Assembly (NCBI GenBank): GCA_963580285.1
Contig: OY757011.1
Span: forward strand, 200,091,644 to 200,155,643
DNA length: 64,000 nucleotides
Direction of reading: 5' to 3'
Origin: Lucinisca nassula
Taxonomy: Eukaryota > Mollusca > Bivalvia > Lucinida > Lucinidae
Part shown: positions 11,506-23,029 of the stretch, one piece after another
How positions within the stretch are numbered: the first letter of the stretch is position 1
How the letters are laid out: every line of letters begins with the position of its first letter
Program-made: the position numbers and the translations under genes
Notes under the pieces: generated by a model
Databases searched by the model: none
What the model saw: the letters and a program-made list of their open reading frames with translations, nothing else
Told to the model about the DNA's origin: nothing

Positions 11506-12604
11506 TCACAAATTCGGCGTACCCCGGCCGAGCTGTTCTATACGTTGTGGTCGGCCGAGCAGTCCAAGCCGAGAAATGGGTGTCTGGCTCGGTTTTGGCA
11601 AAAAGTATGCCGTGTGGGGCTTAGAGAGACATCCGCCGGGAATCGGGCGGTGTCAGCCTAAGTTTTGCGGGGAAGCATCGGCGTATACGCCGGGCGGAAA
11701 TAGGCCGGTGCACTGCAGGTTACCGACCGTATACCCGGCGATTGTTACTAGTCCCCGAGCATCGGTCGATGTTCCGCAGATGTCCGCCCAGTTCCCGGCC
11801 GCCGGACAAGGGACGGGTTTACCCCAGCCGGGAATTGTCCAGTTGTTCAGGGGTATATAAACTGCATCCTCTCCTGCCTATACAACAAATGGGTCAGCTC
11901 TGTTGGTGGGTGAACATCCTTTTTTTGACGTCGAGGAAAACTTTCGAAGAAAAGCGGAACAAGATGCCTCTTATCCCACCACTGCACCTACCGTCACCCC
12001 AGGAAAGGATCCGGAGGTTACAGGAGTGGCTGCTTAGGGCTCGGCACCGTGCCAATGTGGTCTTTGCAACCTTGTGTGCGGGAGAAGAACTGCTACCGCT
12101 GATGGTGGATGAAGCAATGGATCGTGTACCGTCCTTTGCATTGGCAGTTATCAAACGTTTATGTACAATGCTCCCTACTGGTCTGCTAGAAACTGGCACC
12201 CATCGGAGATCGGGCCCTTATATAGTCGAGCGTCAATCAGCGATCGAGCGGCGCCAGTCGAAACCGGATTCGTCCAGCTGATTCCGCTTGATCATCTGTC
12301 GGGTCTCGGCCGATTACTACCCGATTATCTGATTGGTCGGGGTCCGCTTTACGACAACCGGATGCCAGCCGATGCCATCGACATCGACGTCGGGTACGAG
12401 CTCTGCTCGACTTTTATCGATGTGCCACCGACCTAGAAGTCGGTGAGTTTTCGGGGAGAATTTTAACTACGAGTTAAAATTTAACCGGGCCCCCTCCCGA
12501 CCACCACCGACGCCCCAACATCCGGCGGGACGCCGACCGGACTCCAGCCCAATCTCACCCCATCGCAGTCCCCGAGTAGTCGGGCGGGGATCGAATAGTG
12601 ATTT
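11506..12604. mobile_element. GC-rich non-autonomous TIR element inserted in a SINE
   Basis: Bounded by CGGTCACAAAT (from ~11511) and ATTTGTGACCG (to ~12601), an 11-bp terminal inverted repeat. The copy at positions 1-180 is the empty allele of the host SINE at this spot. It is much richer in CG than its surroundings, with many CGGCCGA/TCGGCCG-like words. Overlapping ORFs (e.g. 11742-12281) look like by-products of high GC; no transposase motif recognised. The superfamily is not determined because the target duplication is unclear. Confidence 0.6.
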
Positions 12605-12605
12605 G

Positions 12606-12715
12606 TGACCGTTGCTTTACGTATAAGCCTGCCCAGGAAAAGTGTGGACAGGTAAACTGACCGGCTCAAAAATGACATAAAATAGTGTTGACTGGGCCGT
12701 TAGTCCAATACAAAA
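12606..12715 (+). repeat. SINE-like repeat, 3' part
   Basis: Continues the SINE interrupted at ~11500: GTATAAGCCTGCCCAGGAA through GTGTTGACTGGGCCGTTA to a short A-rich tail, matching 55-165. Confidence 0.65.
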
Positions 12716-13003
12716 CTAAACTGAGGTAGGGGTCTTTAACTTTAATGGAAGACACCCAGTCAGCGTAGAATGTCGGTCAAGCGTCGGCCCGACGATATAT
12801 ACATAGAATATTTATTTTCTGTCTTATACCGTTAACAAATAACATTAGCCCTGTATGGCTTTTACTTCTACAAAAACAGTGTAGAAGAAAAACAATCTTT
12901 TTGGTGCTGTTTGGGCAGGATCAAGATTTTCACCTTACATCCTCATTCGAAGGATGGAGCAGGTCAAGGCATTCATCTCTGCAACTAAGTTTGACAACGC
13001 TGC

Positions 13004-13004
13004 C

Positions 13005-13096
<92 letters not shown>

Positions 13097-13144
13097 AGAC
13101 TAATGAGCAGCATGTAGGTAATGGTGTGTGTGTGTGTGGTGTGT

Positions 13145-13191
<47 letters not shown>

Positions 13192-13292
13192 CATCTGAAC
13201 TACGCCTACGTCGGGCCGACAGCGATACGACATGGCGACGTCGTATCGCTGTCGGCCCGATGTTGGCCCAATGTGGTGCGCTAGCCCATAAT

Positions 13293-13352
<60 letters not shown>
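13004..13352. repeat. Microsatellite cluster: (GA)n, (GT)n, (GA)n
   Basis: (GA)n at 13006-13092, (GT)n at 13124-13188 and (GA)n at 13290-13352. Between the second and third lies a perfect 21-bp inverted repeat with an 8-nt loop (13211-13260). All overlapping ORFs are low-complexity artefacts. Confidence 0.95.
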
Positions 13353-13357
<5 letters not shown>

Positions 13358-13379
13358 CACTGAGCAACATGTTGGATAT

Positions 13380-13680
13380 GGCACTTTCAGAGCCCATATG
13401 GGCTTGAAGAAATATATGGGCTGCAAAATGCTTCCACGCAGAGCTGAATCCGGCCCACACACTAGTACCGCTTAGACGATCTAAGCCTGTCCAGGAACCG
13501 CGGTGCGAGGCGGACCGTACACGCTAATAAACCTATTGGTTTTATTGGGCGACAGGGCTTGAGATGTCATTTCATCCAAATGTCGGGTAAAAGTCCCACA
13601 AAATTGAAAACAACGTCTCCAAAATGATCTTATGACCTTTACAGTGTTGACGGGGACGTTAAACCTCAAATCAAACAAAA
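13380..13680 (+). repeat. SINE-like repeat S1
   Basis: Full-looking copy from GCCCATATGGGCTTGAAG to GTTAAACCTCAAATCAAACA, directly followed by another (GA)n tract at 13690-13745. Confidence 0.8.
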
Positions 13681-13690
13681 ACACTTTCAG

Positions 13691-13738
<48 letters not shown>

Positions 13739-13857
13739 GGGAGAGAATGACGTCATTCACGGAGTTCTATATTTTTGTCGCGAAATTAAAAAAAGACCTA
13801 ACTGGGATCCTCTGGCACCGTCAAAACCTAGATACCATGCACTAGCTACATGCGCGT

Positions 13858-14057
13858 NNNNNNNNNNNNNNNNNNNNNNNNNNNNNNNNNNNNNNNNNNN
13901 NNNNNNNNNNNNNNNNNNNNNNNNNNNNNNNNNNNNNNNNNNNNNNNNNNNNNNNNNNNNNNNNNNNNNNNNNNNNNNNNNNNNNNNNNNNNNNNNNNNN
14001 NNNNNNNNNNNNNNNNNNNNNNNNNNNNNNNNNNNNNNNNNNNNNNNNNNNNNNNNN
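13858..14057. other. Assembly gap (200 N)
   Basis: Exactly 200 N, a typical placeholder of unknown true length. Confidence 1.
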
Positions 14058-14970
14058 CAATTGGTTCACTCTCTGCAGTCACATTATTATTTAAAAGGAG
14101 TATAAAACAAAGACATTGTTCAAATATAACAATGAACTGCAGATTTGAACCAACTGTGGTAAGCATACAGTACATATAGTCAACACACAAACAAATAATA
14201 CTTTGATCAAATGCACCGCCCTGCATTTGATATATACAGATGTGATCCACGTTTCTCTATTAAAAACAAAAACAATAACAACAACAACAACAAAAAACCA
14301 TTATTTAAAGTAAAATAATAAAGTACACTCACCGAAAACTGTGGGTTTAAGACCAAACTGCTTCCAGTAGAGATGGGACACACATTGCAGGTTGATTAGC
14401 ATACAGGCATCTTTCTTTAACTGTGATGTTATACCGAAAATTCAGAGAGTGAATGTGCATTCAAGTGTGGTACATTAGTAATTTCAGTAAGTATAATAAA
14501 ACTGAATATGCATACTCACAGAGCTGCATCAGAGTTTTAGTGAACAAAACAGGAAATGTTCACACCTGGCAAATACCAGATCAAACCTTTGATGCAAGGC
14601 TCATTTATACGGAGTTGTGATTGGAACAATACAAGCTGCACTGCTCTGCAGCACACGTCAGCTAATATAACGATGCTGAAGAGCATCCGACAGACCAGGC
14701 CTGATCCCCGGCCAGGTAAAAGTAAGTAGAAATACCATTGTCTGTTAAACGTGCACATACAAATGCTTATCAGTGAATGGCTGCCAATACATGTGCTTAG
14801 TTTTGATGATACTAAATAATAAATGCTTTAATAAATATCATCTTAAATCATATGTAATTACCACTGCTATAAGAGCTAAATTATTCTTCATCCGTTCTTT
14901 ATTATGTGTTTCATATATGTTTGTACAGTTTTAAATGAAAAACAAAAGATCATATGATGACGAAATAGTT
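14058..14970. other. No gene recognised
   Basis: AT-rich, with a (CAA)n tract near 14275-14295. Short ORFs have no recognisable content. Confidence 0.5.
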
Positions 14971-15194
14971 ATCTGAAGTAGCCATCTGATCAGGATCCAG
15001 CTATCTGAAGTAGCCATCTGATCAGTATCCAGCTAGCTGAAGTAGCCATCTGATCAGGATCCAGACATCTGAAGTAGCCGTCTGATCAGGATCCAGCTAT
15101 CTGAAGTAGCCATCTGATCAGGATCCAGCTATCTGAAGTAGACATCTGATCAGTATCCAGATATCTGAAGTAGCCCTCTGATAAGGATCCACAC
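14971..15194. repeat. 32-bp minisatellite, seven units
   Basis: Seven tandem copies of a 32-bp unit beginning ATCTGAAGTAGCCATCTG and ending ATCAGGATCCAGCT, with few substitutions. Units share the GCCATCTGATC word with the palindromic hairpin family (e.g. 56433-56501). Confidence 0.93.
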
Positions 15195-15790
15195 TGTCAG
15201 TTTGAGAAGTGAATAGACACATTATTTTAAATAGTTAGATGAATTGATTGTATGAACTGATGTTGCAAAAACCAACCTATTCAGCAGGACAATGGTTAAT
15301 ATGACTGCTGATATGAAATCCATCCATGGTACCATAAAAGTATTGTTATGGTTCCAGCAATGATCTTACCTGCTAGTTTTAAAATGAAGCTGTTACAAAC
15401 CTAATATTGTTTTGGGTATGTTCATTAGCTTGAGGCACACCAATAGCAACAACAGTTGTCTGCTGATTTTGCTGACCTCTCCAAGTAGAACTTCCTAGAC
15501 AATCAGAATAGACCTAACTCTTATGCAAACAGTCTGATCAGGGTCTACACTGTTTGCCATTTATGCAAAATATGCTAAAGAGTATGAATAAACATTAAAT
15601 CTGGAAATCAATCTAAATGATGAAAATTACTTACAAGAAATGATATGAAGAAATCTACATTTTGATATTTCACTGGGAAGATACATGTTTCCAAGGTCAG
15701 ACTACGAGAATGAATATTTTACTGCTAAACAGTTAACTTTTTATATTACCAATAACAGATCACACACTTGACCAATGAAAATGCCTAATA
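15195..15790. other. No gene; contains one half of the GCAAACAGTGTAGA hairpin
   Basis: TGATCAGGGTCTACACTGTT at 15536-15555 is a single arm of the palindromic family. Nothing else recognised. Confidence 0.5.
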
Positions 15791-15796
15791 CCTTTC

Positions 15797-17625
15797 AAAG
15801 AGGCAGCATATAAAGGTCTTGTTCGTCCAATCTTGGAATATATGCAAACATGGCAACACAAAAGGACCCTCCTACGGTCCCACAGAATACGGCATCCTGC
15901 GTCGAAGAGGGCATCACTTTTTCTTAACTTCAAACGAAAAAGCATAAAAGGGGGGATTGACCTACTGTCCACATCCTCCGCGATAGAGGTCACCCACTAA
16001 CTAAAATAAATACGAATTTGGGCCCGAGACGGCGGAACACAACACACCATGTTACTATGTTATATGTTGTATGTACAGAATAAACAAAAACACAAATATA
16101 ATCTACAAGCACAACCTTGCAGATACAAAAATTGTCCTTCCCAGCAGCTGTGGGCGGATGGGCCTGTCCCAAAAAGGACAACACCACAAACGAGATCGGC
16201 AAACGTTGTCTCGGGCCTCCAAATGGCTAGGCAGGAATACACTTTCCTCCTATGGCGCATTCCTTCATGTTGGATGCGTTAATGATATGCAAACATGGCG
16301 ACTGACCCACTTATGGTCCCGCAGAGTGCGGCATCCTACGTCGAGGAAGGCATCACTTTTTCTTAACTTAAAACGGCAAATGCATAAAAAGGGATTGACC
16401 TACTTTGCACAACCTCCGCGATAAAAGTCACTCACTAACAAAATAAATACGAATTCAAGCCCGAGACGGCGTAGGCCGGCACTTCATGTTATTATGTTAC
16501 ATATTGTATATACAAAAAAAAACACACAAAATATAAACCACTAGCTTAATCTTGCAGGTACAAAAACTGTTCTCCCCAGCAACTGTGAGCGGGTGGGCTT
16601 GACCTAAAACGGACAACACCACCTTAAAGGCACAAGAAAAACAAACAAAACAGGTCCGTGGCGAGGTAAGCACATCCGCCCGCATATATACTTAAATAAT
16701 AGACCACTCAACAAGCTGGGGAAACAGACCAAACAATGTAAAAATGTACATACGTTACATAAATATACAAAAATCAAATAAAAAATAAATAATAATAATA
16801 AAAAAAATACCAATATCAAAATTGACCCTTTCCTGCTCTGACACGGTTCGGCATATTGACAAGCAAAAAAATTATAACGTCGAGTAGAAGACAAAATGGA
16901 CCGACTGCAGCGGACTTACGATAGACACGGACGGACAGGGCTGGAGCCGAGCGATGGTCTCCCCATTCACCGGCAACGTGGAATGGGGATACCACCGAAC
17001 GGCTACGGTGTAGTGCCAGAATGAATTCGTTCCCTGGGACCCCACCAGCTGACGACCCGTGACACGGGGAAACTGGAAACAACAACAACAAATCTTGGAA
17101 TATGTTAGTTGTATCTTGGACCCCAGTGGAGTGGTTATTAACGATGAAGTTGAGAAAGTTCAGAATAGAGCTGCTAGATTTGTAACAGGCAATTACTGCT
17201 TTGAAACTGGGAGCATGACTGGAATACTTGAAAAATTGAAATGGGAGTCTCTCAAGAAAAGGAGAAAAGACAGTAGGCTAATCCTTTTGTACAAAGGTCT
17301 AAAGGGTGCTGCCAGCATTCCAACAGATGACCTTGTTCCCCCAGCTAGACACTGTAGAAACCACAATTCGTTGGCGTTTCAGACCCTTACTGCAAGAAAT
17401 GACATATATAAAGAGTCGTTCTTCCTCAGAACCATTAGAGATTGGAATGCCCTTCTCGATTCGATTATTTCGACAGCTGAAGGTGCTGATGATTGTGTAG
17501 CTAAATTTACATGCACCTTTTTGGTTAGAGCTAGGGACTAACTTCCCACATTACAGGTCCTGGTGTATGAATGTCATTTGACGTGTCACCAGTAATAATT
17601 CTGATTCTGATTCTGATTCAGAAAT
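15797..17625 (+). pseudogene. CR1-like RT fragment split by a retro-insertion
   Basis: RT text A-Y-K-G-L-V-R-P-I-L-E-Y runs to 15841 and resumes at 17104 with S-C-I-L-D-P-S-G-V-V. It continues through V-Q-N-R-A-A-R-F-V-T-G, L-K-R-R-R-like text and T-I-R-D-W-N-A-L to a stop near 17541, then the (TTCTGA)n tail at ~17600-17622. Same family as 3937-5020. It is 5'-truncated and has a small insertion near its C terminus (T-C-T-F-L in place of T-S-L). Confidence 0.88.
15842..17090 (+). mobile_element. Unidentified retro-insertion with 13-bp TSD and (CAA)n tail
   Basis: 1,249 bp flanked by AATCTTGGAATAT (15829-15841 and 17091-17103). It ends in AACAACAACAACAA, so the sense strand is +. It begins ATGCAAACATGGCAACAC. 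It contains a ~445-bp-period direct duplication (15842-16190 against 16285-16625, with TATGGTCCCGCAGAGTGCGG-like text in both). No long ORF. The 13-bp duplication and 3' repeat point to LINE-type target-primed insertion. Confidence 0.75.
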
Positions 17626-17753
17626 GAAAGCTGCCTAAGTTTATTGTGCACTTCATACCAAAAAAATTTAATAAGGGATTATTTTGGCCCAAATGCGCTC
17701 ACCTGAGCAAAATAACCAAAACTTGTATTCTATAAAAACAATTACTTTACAGA

Positions 17754-18063
17754 CTAAATCACACTATTACAATTATCAGGGAGATCATTGGTGAATACCA
17801 AAAAGAGGACCGGTCCAAGGACCGAACCTTGTGGGACACCAGATAGAACAGGGACTGGATCAGACGCTTGGCCATCGTGTACAACTTGTTGAGAGCGCCC
17901 GGAGAGCCATGAGCTTATCCAATTATGTGTGGATCCTCTTATCCCATAGTAGTCCAATCTGTACAATAGCCTTCTGTGAGGTACCTTGTCAAAATCTTCA
18001 TCAGTGCCCTCAGGATGTAAAAGAGGCAGCATATAAAGGTCTTGTTCGCCCAATCTTACTGTA
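17754..18063 (-). pseudogene. RT fragment, opposite orientation
   Basis: Minus reading gives DFDKVPHRRLLYRL near 18005-17965, then S-S-W-L-S-G-R-S-Q-Q-V-V and LSGVPQGSVLGPVLFLVFTN: the RT segment just before the catalytic motif. It abuts a + strand fragment (NLHQCPQDVKEAAYKGLVRP, 17994-18053) of the downstream RT region. The two form an inverted rearranged junction. Confidence 0.8.
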
Positions 18064-18179
18064 ACTCAGGTCTTGTTCGCCCAATCTTATTGTAACTTAC
18101 TGTAACCTTTACATCATGTCAAGCAACGTCTGCTTCTCGTGATGAATTTTGATATTGCTGTCTCAGTCCTGTAATTAAA

Positions 18180-18590
18180 TTAATCTTGGAATATGGTAGT
18201 TGTATCTGGGACCCCAGAGGAGTGGTAATCAACGATGAAATTGAGAAAGTTCAGAATAGAGCTTCTAGATTTGTAACAGGCAGTTACTGCTTTGAAACTG
18301 CGAGCATGACTCCAACAGATGACCTTGTTCCCCCAGCTAGACACTGTAGAAATCACAATTCGTTGGCGTTTCAGACCCTTACTGCAAGAACAGACATTTA
18401 TAAAGAGTCGTTCTTCCCAAGAACCATTAGAGATTGGAATGCCCTTCCCGATTCGATTATTTCGACAGCTAAAGGTGCTGAGGATTGTGTAGCTAAATTT
18501 ACCTCTTTGGTTAGAGCTAGGGACTAACTACCCACATCACAGGTCCTGGTGTATGAATGTCACTTACTGGTGACATACCAGTAACAATGC
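18180..18590 (+). pseudogene. CR1-like RT C-terminal fragment with internal deletion
   Basis: Open for 113 aa (18186-18527). It has E-Y-G-S-C-I-W-D-P and F-V-T-G-S-Y-C-F-E-T, then jumps from A-S-M-T directly to P-T-D-D-L-V-P-P-A-R-H, lacking about 36 residues present in the 3937-5020 copy. It ends T-S-L-V-R-A-R-D. Confidence 0.85.
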
Positions 18591-19859
18591 TGAGTCGGAG
18601 ACGGAGATCATACCGCTTGTTTATGGGCAATCGGCTTCGATTCAGACGATTCGAGTAGGGCGAACACTAATGTCCGGGAAATGTCCGGAAATTGTCCGGG
18701 AATTGTCCGGGAAATCGGGGGTAGTGGTGCGTTATCCCTAATATCTCCTCTTCGGGTAGTCAGCAATTAACAAAATTAGTATCAAATAAAATTTAAACTC
18801 CATTCTAAAAGATTAATAGAAATTATTTTTCATTTTTAACATTTTAAGGGTCCATTTTTGAAGTTAATTTGTCCGGGAAATTCCCGGATTGTGACCTGGA
18901 TGTTGGGGTAGTGGTGCGTTAACCCTAATATCTCGGCTTCGGGTGGTCAGAAGTTAATAAAAATTAGTATCAAATAAAATCTTTAGCTCCATTCTAAAAG
19001 ATTATTTAAAATTATTTTTCATAGTTTAGGGGTCCGTTTTTTTAAGTTGATTTGTCCGGGAAATTCCCAGATTGTGTCCTGGATGTTGTGGGTACTGGTG
19101 CCTTAACCATAATATCTCTACTTCGGGTAGTCAGAAATTAATGAAATTAGTATCAAAAAATGATAATATTGCATGTCGTGTGCTCATTATAAGCGCCTCA
19201 CTGAGGCGATTCTAATGAGTGCATACAACATGACTTTATTTTATAGAAGATCACAAAGATATAATATAAGTGATCTTTAATTACAGCACAAGACTTACTT
19301 TGCAAACAGTGTAGAACTTGATCAATGGTTTAACCCATATATGCCTAGCGTCCCATTTGTGGGACATTGGCAAACAGTGTTGATCCAGATCAAATATTTA
19401 ACCCGTATATGCCTAGCTGCAAAACGTGGCGTCTGATCTGGTCTGAGTCTACACTGTTTGCTTAAACAACGACGAAATTTAACCGCATCCATTTCTTGCT
19501 GGCGATGAATTAGGTGTACGGACTTTGAGTGATTTTACGGACCATTAAATTATGATCAGACAATGCAAAAATTGACGTCTGATCGGGGCTGCGAAATGCG
19601 GCATCTGATCTGGGTCTACACGGTTTGCTTAAACAACGACGAAATTTAACCGCATCCATTTTTACTGGCGATGAATTAGGTGTACGGACTTTGAGCGATT
19701 TTATGGGCCATTAATTTTCTAACGAGATTAAACATGTGTTAGGTTAATTGCTTTAACTCATAATAAGTTGACGTGTGCTGCATACCTGGATTGAAATAGT
19801 AGAAAGTGACTTCCACAAAAGTTGTGTCCAATTGATATTTTGCATGAATGCTGTTATTT

Positions 19860-20262
19860 TGTTTGTCTGAATTGAGATTTAACATCACCGTCAACACTAT
19901 TGGTCATTTTGAAGACTTTGCATTCCAATTTTGTAGGACTTAACGTTTCGAGATATAGTGCATTTTCCCCCGCCAATAAGAGCTTAGAGAAATATAAGGG
20001 CTGCATGATGCTTCCACGCAGAGCTGAATCCGGCCCGCACACTAGTACTGGTAAAGCGCTTAGAGGATCTAAGCCTGTCCAGGAACCGCGGAGCGAGGCG
20101 GACCGTCCATGCTAATAAACCATGTTGGTTTCTTTGGGCGACAGGGCTTGAGATGTCATTTCATCTCAATGTCGGGTAAAAGTCCAACAAAATTGGAAGC
20201 AACATTTCCAAAATGACCTTTACAGTGTTGACGGGGGCGTTAAACCTCAAATCAAACAAATT
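19860..20262. repeat. Two S1 copies head to head
   Basis: 19860-19960 is an inverted partial S1 (GAGATTTAACATCACCGTC). 19966-20262 is a + copy from AGAAATATAAGGGCTGCATG to GTTAAACCTCAAATCAAACA. Both lie inside the TTAA complex. Confidence 0.7.
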
Positions 20263-20292
20263 GGCATTTCCAAAATGGTTACTTTTCTGATA

Positions 20293-20397
20293 AAAAATCC
20301 TCATATTGTTCTTATTTATAATGCAAACATAGGTTGTGGTTGCTCGTTAGAACTTCCTCGTTGAGGTGGTTCTAACGAGTAACAACAACCGAATTAT
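20293..20397. repeat. Palindromic repeat P1
   Basis: CTCGTTAGAACTTCCTC-GTT-GAGGTGGTTCTAACGAG core at 20343-20379, with flanking arms starting at AACATAGGTTGTGG. Confidence 0.7.
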
Positions 20398-20520
20398 AAT
20401 GATTGTGGGCTTTTTTTGTAATAGCGAATGTGGAAGAGTTTTGTTTTGCTCCGGACTCATTTAACACTAGAATGATATTCGACGTGTCAAAAATGAGACA
20501 GCATTTAGTTGAATGTTTGG

Positions 20521-20550
20521 AAAATGAAAAAAAAAAAAAAAAAAAAAAAT
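20521..20550. repeat. Poly-A tract
   Basis: About 25 consecutive A; its complement yields a spurious Phe-rich ORF. Confidence 0.9.
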
Positions 20551-20877
20551 GGCAGCGTTTACGAAAGAAAAAGATACAGGCAGGCTTAAACTTCATTCCT
20601 TCACTTGTAAAATCGTAAAATTTCCAGTCTTGTGCTTCTGCAAAATGCCTGAGTGTATCGATAATGGTCCGCAAAATCACTTAAAGTCCGTACACCTAAT
20701 TCATCGCCAGCATTTTGCGGCCCAGATCAGACGTCACGTTTTGCAGCGTCTGATTTTTTGGGTCTACACTGTTTGCCAATGTCCCACAAATGGGACGCTA
20801 GGCATATATGGGTTAAATTTCTGACCTGGATCTACACCGTTTGCCAATGTCCCACAAATGGGACTCTAGGCATATAT

Positions 20878-22106
20878 GGAATCGAGACAATTCATCGACA
20901 AGACAATTCATCGACACTGTTTTTGGAGACAATTCATCGACACAATTGAAGACAACTCATCGACACTTTTTGAAGACGATTCATCGACACATTATTATGT
21001 TGAAATTATACACAAGCTGATGAAATGAAGACAATGTTTTGAAAATAAAATTATCTAGTTTATGATCAAAATTACGAATTTAGAAAAATTTAATTCAATA
21101 TTTTGGCTTATTGGCCATTTTAACCGCAATAGTTTGCCTCGTCTGATTTGATGTCGCAAAACAGTGACTGTCGGGGAGCTGTCTCAAAGTAATTGAGGAT
21201 ATCATGTAGCTTTTAGGATGCTGATTGCTATGTAGTGGCAGTATTGATAGTACGACCACTGGAGTTGAAGGATAATTTAGCCTCCAGATTTGTACAATTC
21301 GCATTTAGATACCTAATTCTGATCATGAGATATAAACCGTGTTGGTGAATTATCATCTAGATAATAAGCCCATGCGATGGACCTTGATTAATCCCACTTT
21401 AGGGGTAAAAGTTCAGTTTAACCATTTTTGTACCAAATGGAATCCTCCTACTTGTATATAGCATGGGTCCATTTAAAAATGTAGGCTTGTCAGGTTGTGT
21501 TTTCAACTAAATTTGTTTTGGAAAATAGCTGAACTTTTTGCAAACAGTGTAGGCCCTGATCAGACGCCGCGTTCTGCGGCGTCTGAGCTGAGCCTACACT
21601 GTTTGCCAGGGTACCCGTTTTGGGGTATATGGTACTAAATGGGTTAAATGGGATTATGTTTACGTATTTCTACCTATAAACGTTAGGCCTTTTCGTTTGA
21701 TTTGAGCGGAATCTTATTTAATGCTGAAAATTTAGGGAAAAATGCAAACATACATGTAACTCACAATCAAGCTTCACTTGTAATCTTTTTTATTTTGATT
21801 ATGAAATTTTTGAATAATATTTGACCAAGTTCCGTATACATTTTCTTTTATGCGGTTAAAAGGTCAATAAGCCAAAATATTGAATTAAATGTTTCTAAAT
21901 TCGTTATTTTGATCATAAACGTGATAAAAGATCATTTTATTTTCAGAACAGTGTCTTATTTTATCAACTTGTGTATAATTTCAACATAATAATGTGTCGA
22001 TGAAATGTCTTCAAAAAGTGTCGATGAGTTGTCTTCATTTGTGTCGATGAATTGTCTCCAAAAACCGTGTCGATGAATTGTCTTGTCGATGAATTGTCTT
22101 GTTCCC
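20878..22106. mobile_element. Foldback element FB2a (Mutator-like), nested
   Basis: 1,229 bp flanked by GCATATAT (20870-20877, 22107-22114). It has ~245-bp inverted arms (20878-21125, 21860-22106). The outer part of each arm carries repeats of GACAATTCATCGACAC separated by GGTTTTTGGA or TTTTTGAA. Ends GGAATCGAGACA and GGGAACAAGACA. It interrupts the right end of a TTAA repeat. Same architecture as 31015-35746. Confidence 0.78.
21540..21606. repeat. Perfect palindromic hairpin (GCAAACAGTGTAG family)
   Basis: GCAAACAGTGTAGGCCCTGA ... stem to a CGCCGCG-TTCTG-CGGCG centre ... GCCTACACTGTTTGC. It sits in the loop of FB2a between a TTAACCATTTTTGTACC sequence (21418) and its inverted partner ending GGGTTAAATGG (21653). 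Confidence 0.8.
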
Positions 22107-23029
22107 GCATATATGGGTTGAACATTTAATCAAGCTCTACACTGTTTGCCAAGTAGGTCTTGAGCCGTAATCCAGGACACAATCAGGGAATTTCCCGGAC
22201 AAATCAACTTAAAAAACGGACCCCTAAAATATTAAAAATGAAAAATAATTTTGAATAATATTTTAGAATGGAGCTAAAAATTTTATTTGATAATAATTTT
22301 TATTAATTTCTGACCACCCGAAGTCGAGATATTAGGTTTAACGCACCACTACCCCAACATCCAGGTCACAATCCGGGAATTTCCCTGACAAATTAACTTC
22401 AGAAATGGACCCTTAAAATGTTAAAAATGAAAAACAATTTCTAATAATCTTTTAGGATGGAGCTTAAAATTTTATTTCATACTAATTGTATTAATTTCTG
22501 ACCGCCCGAAGTGGAGATATAAGGGTTAATGCCCCACTACCCCAACATTCAGGACTCAATCCGAGAATTTCCCGGACAAATTAATTTCAGAAATGGACCC
22601 TTAAAATGTTAAAAATGAAAAATATTTTTTAATAATCTTTTAGAATTGAGCTTAAAATTTTATTTGATACTAATTTTATTAATTTTTGACCACACAAAGT
22701 GGAGATATTAGGGATAACGCACCACTACCCCCGATTTCCCGGCATTTTCCGGACAATTCCCGGACATTAGTGTGCACCTTCGAGTAGTTAAATACCGTGG
22801 ATTTCAGCCGGCAACCCCTACAATCGGCTACAGTGACCTTCAACGAGAAACACTGGTCAACGGTATAATATATATTTTTGAGGAATCATCATCATCATCA
22901 TTTTTATAGATTTCTGCCTTGTATATTTTGTTGTTTGTCATCCGTTGATAGGCCATGATTTTTGCCTGTATCTGAGGACAGTCAGTTTCTGCAACTTCTC
23001 AAATTCTTGCTACCAACCCCAATGTTCGG

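Larger units (their letters stand above)
19330..20816. mobile_element. TTAA-flanked palindromic repeat complex inside the foldback
   Basis: The left end TTAACCCATATATGCCTAGC is mirrored at 20797-20816. A second, similar left end is at 19398 and a second right end, split by a later insertion, at 20862-20877/22107-22117. Arms include TCCCATTTGTGGGACATTGG and CTACACTGTTTGC. TTAA at both ends suggests piggyBac-like MITEs, but the units overlap and boundaries are uncertain. Confidence 0.55.
18659..22778. mobile_element. Mutator-like foldback element with 9-bp TSD
   Basis: 4,120 bp flanked by TTCGAGTAG (18650-18658 and 22779-22787). Ends are GGCGAACACTAATGTCC and, inverted, GGTGCACACTAATGTCC. Each arm is ~500-600 bp and made of about three ~190-bp tandem units carrying TTGTCCGGGAAATTCCCGGA and GGTAGTGGTGCGTTA words (left 18668-19165, right 22165-22770, inverted). 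Long TIRs with a 9-bp duplication fit Mutator-like foldbacks. The middle holds other insertions; no transposase seen. Confidence 0.8.

Noticed and set aside
11742..12281. 179-codon ORF as a transposase
   Set aside because: Several frames are open there because of high GC; no DDE or zinc-finger pattern is visible.
12901..13475. Arg-Glu-, Ser-Leu- or Cys-Val-rich proteins
   Set aside because: These ORFs are translations of (GA)n and (GT)n microsatellites.
14971..15194. CRISPR-like array
   Set aside because: Whole units repeat without unique spacers, and the context is eukaryotic; it is a minisatellite.
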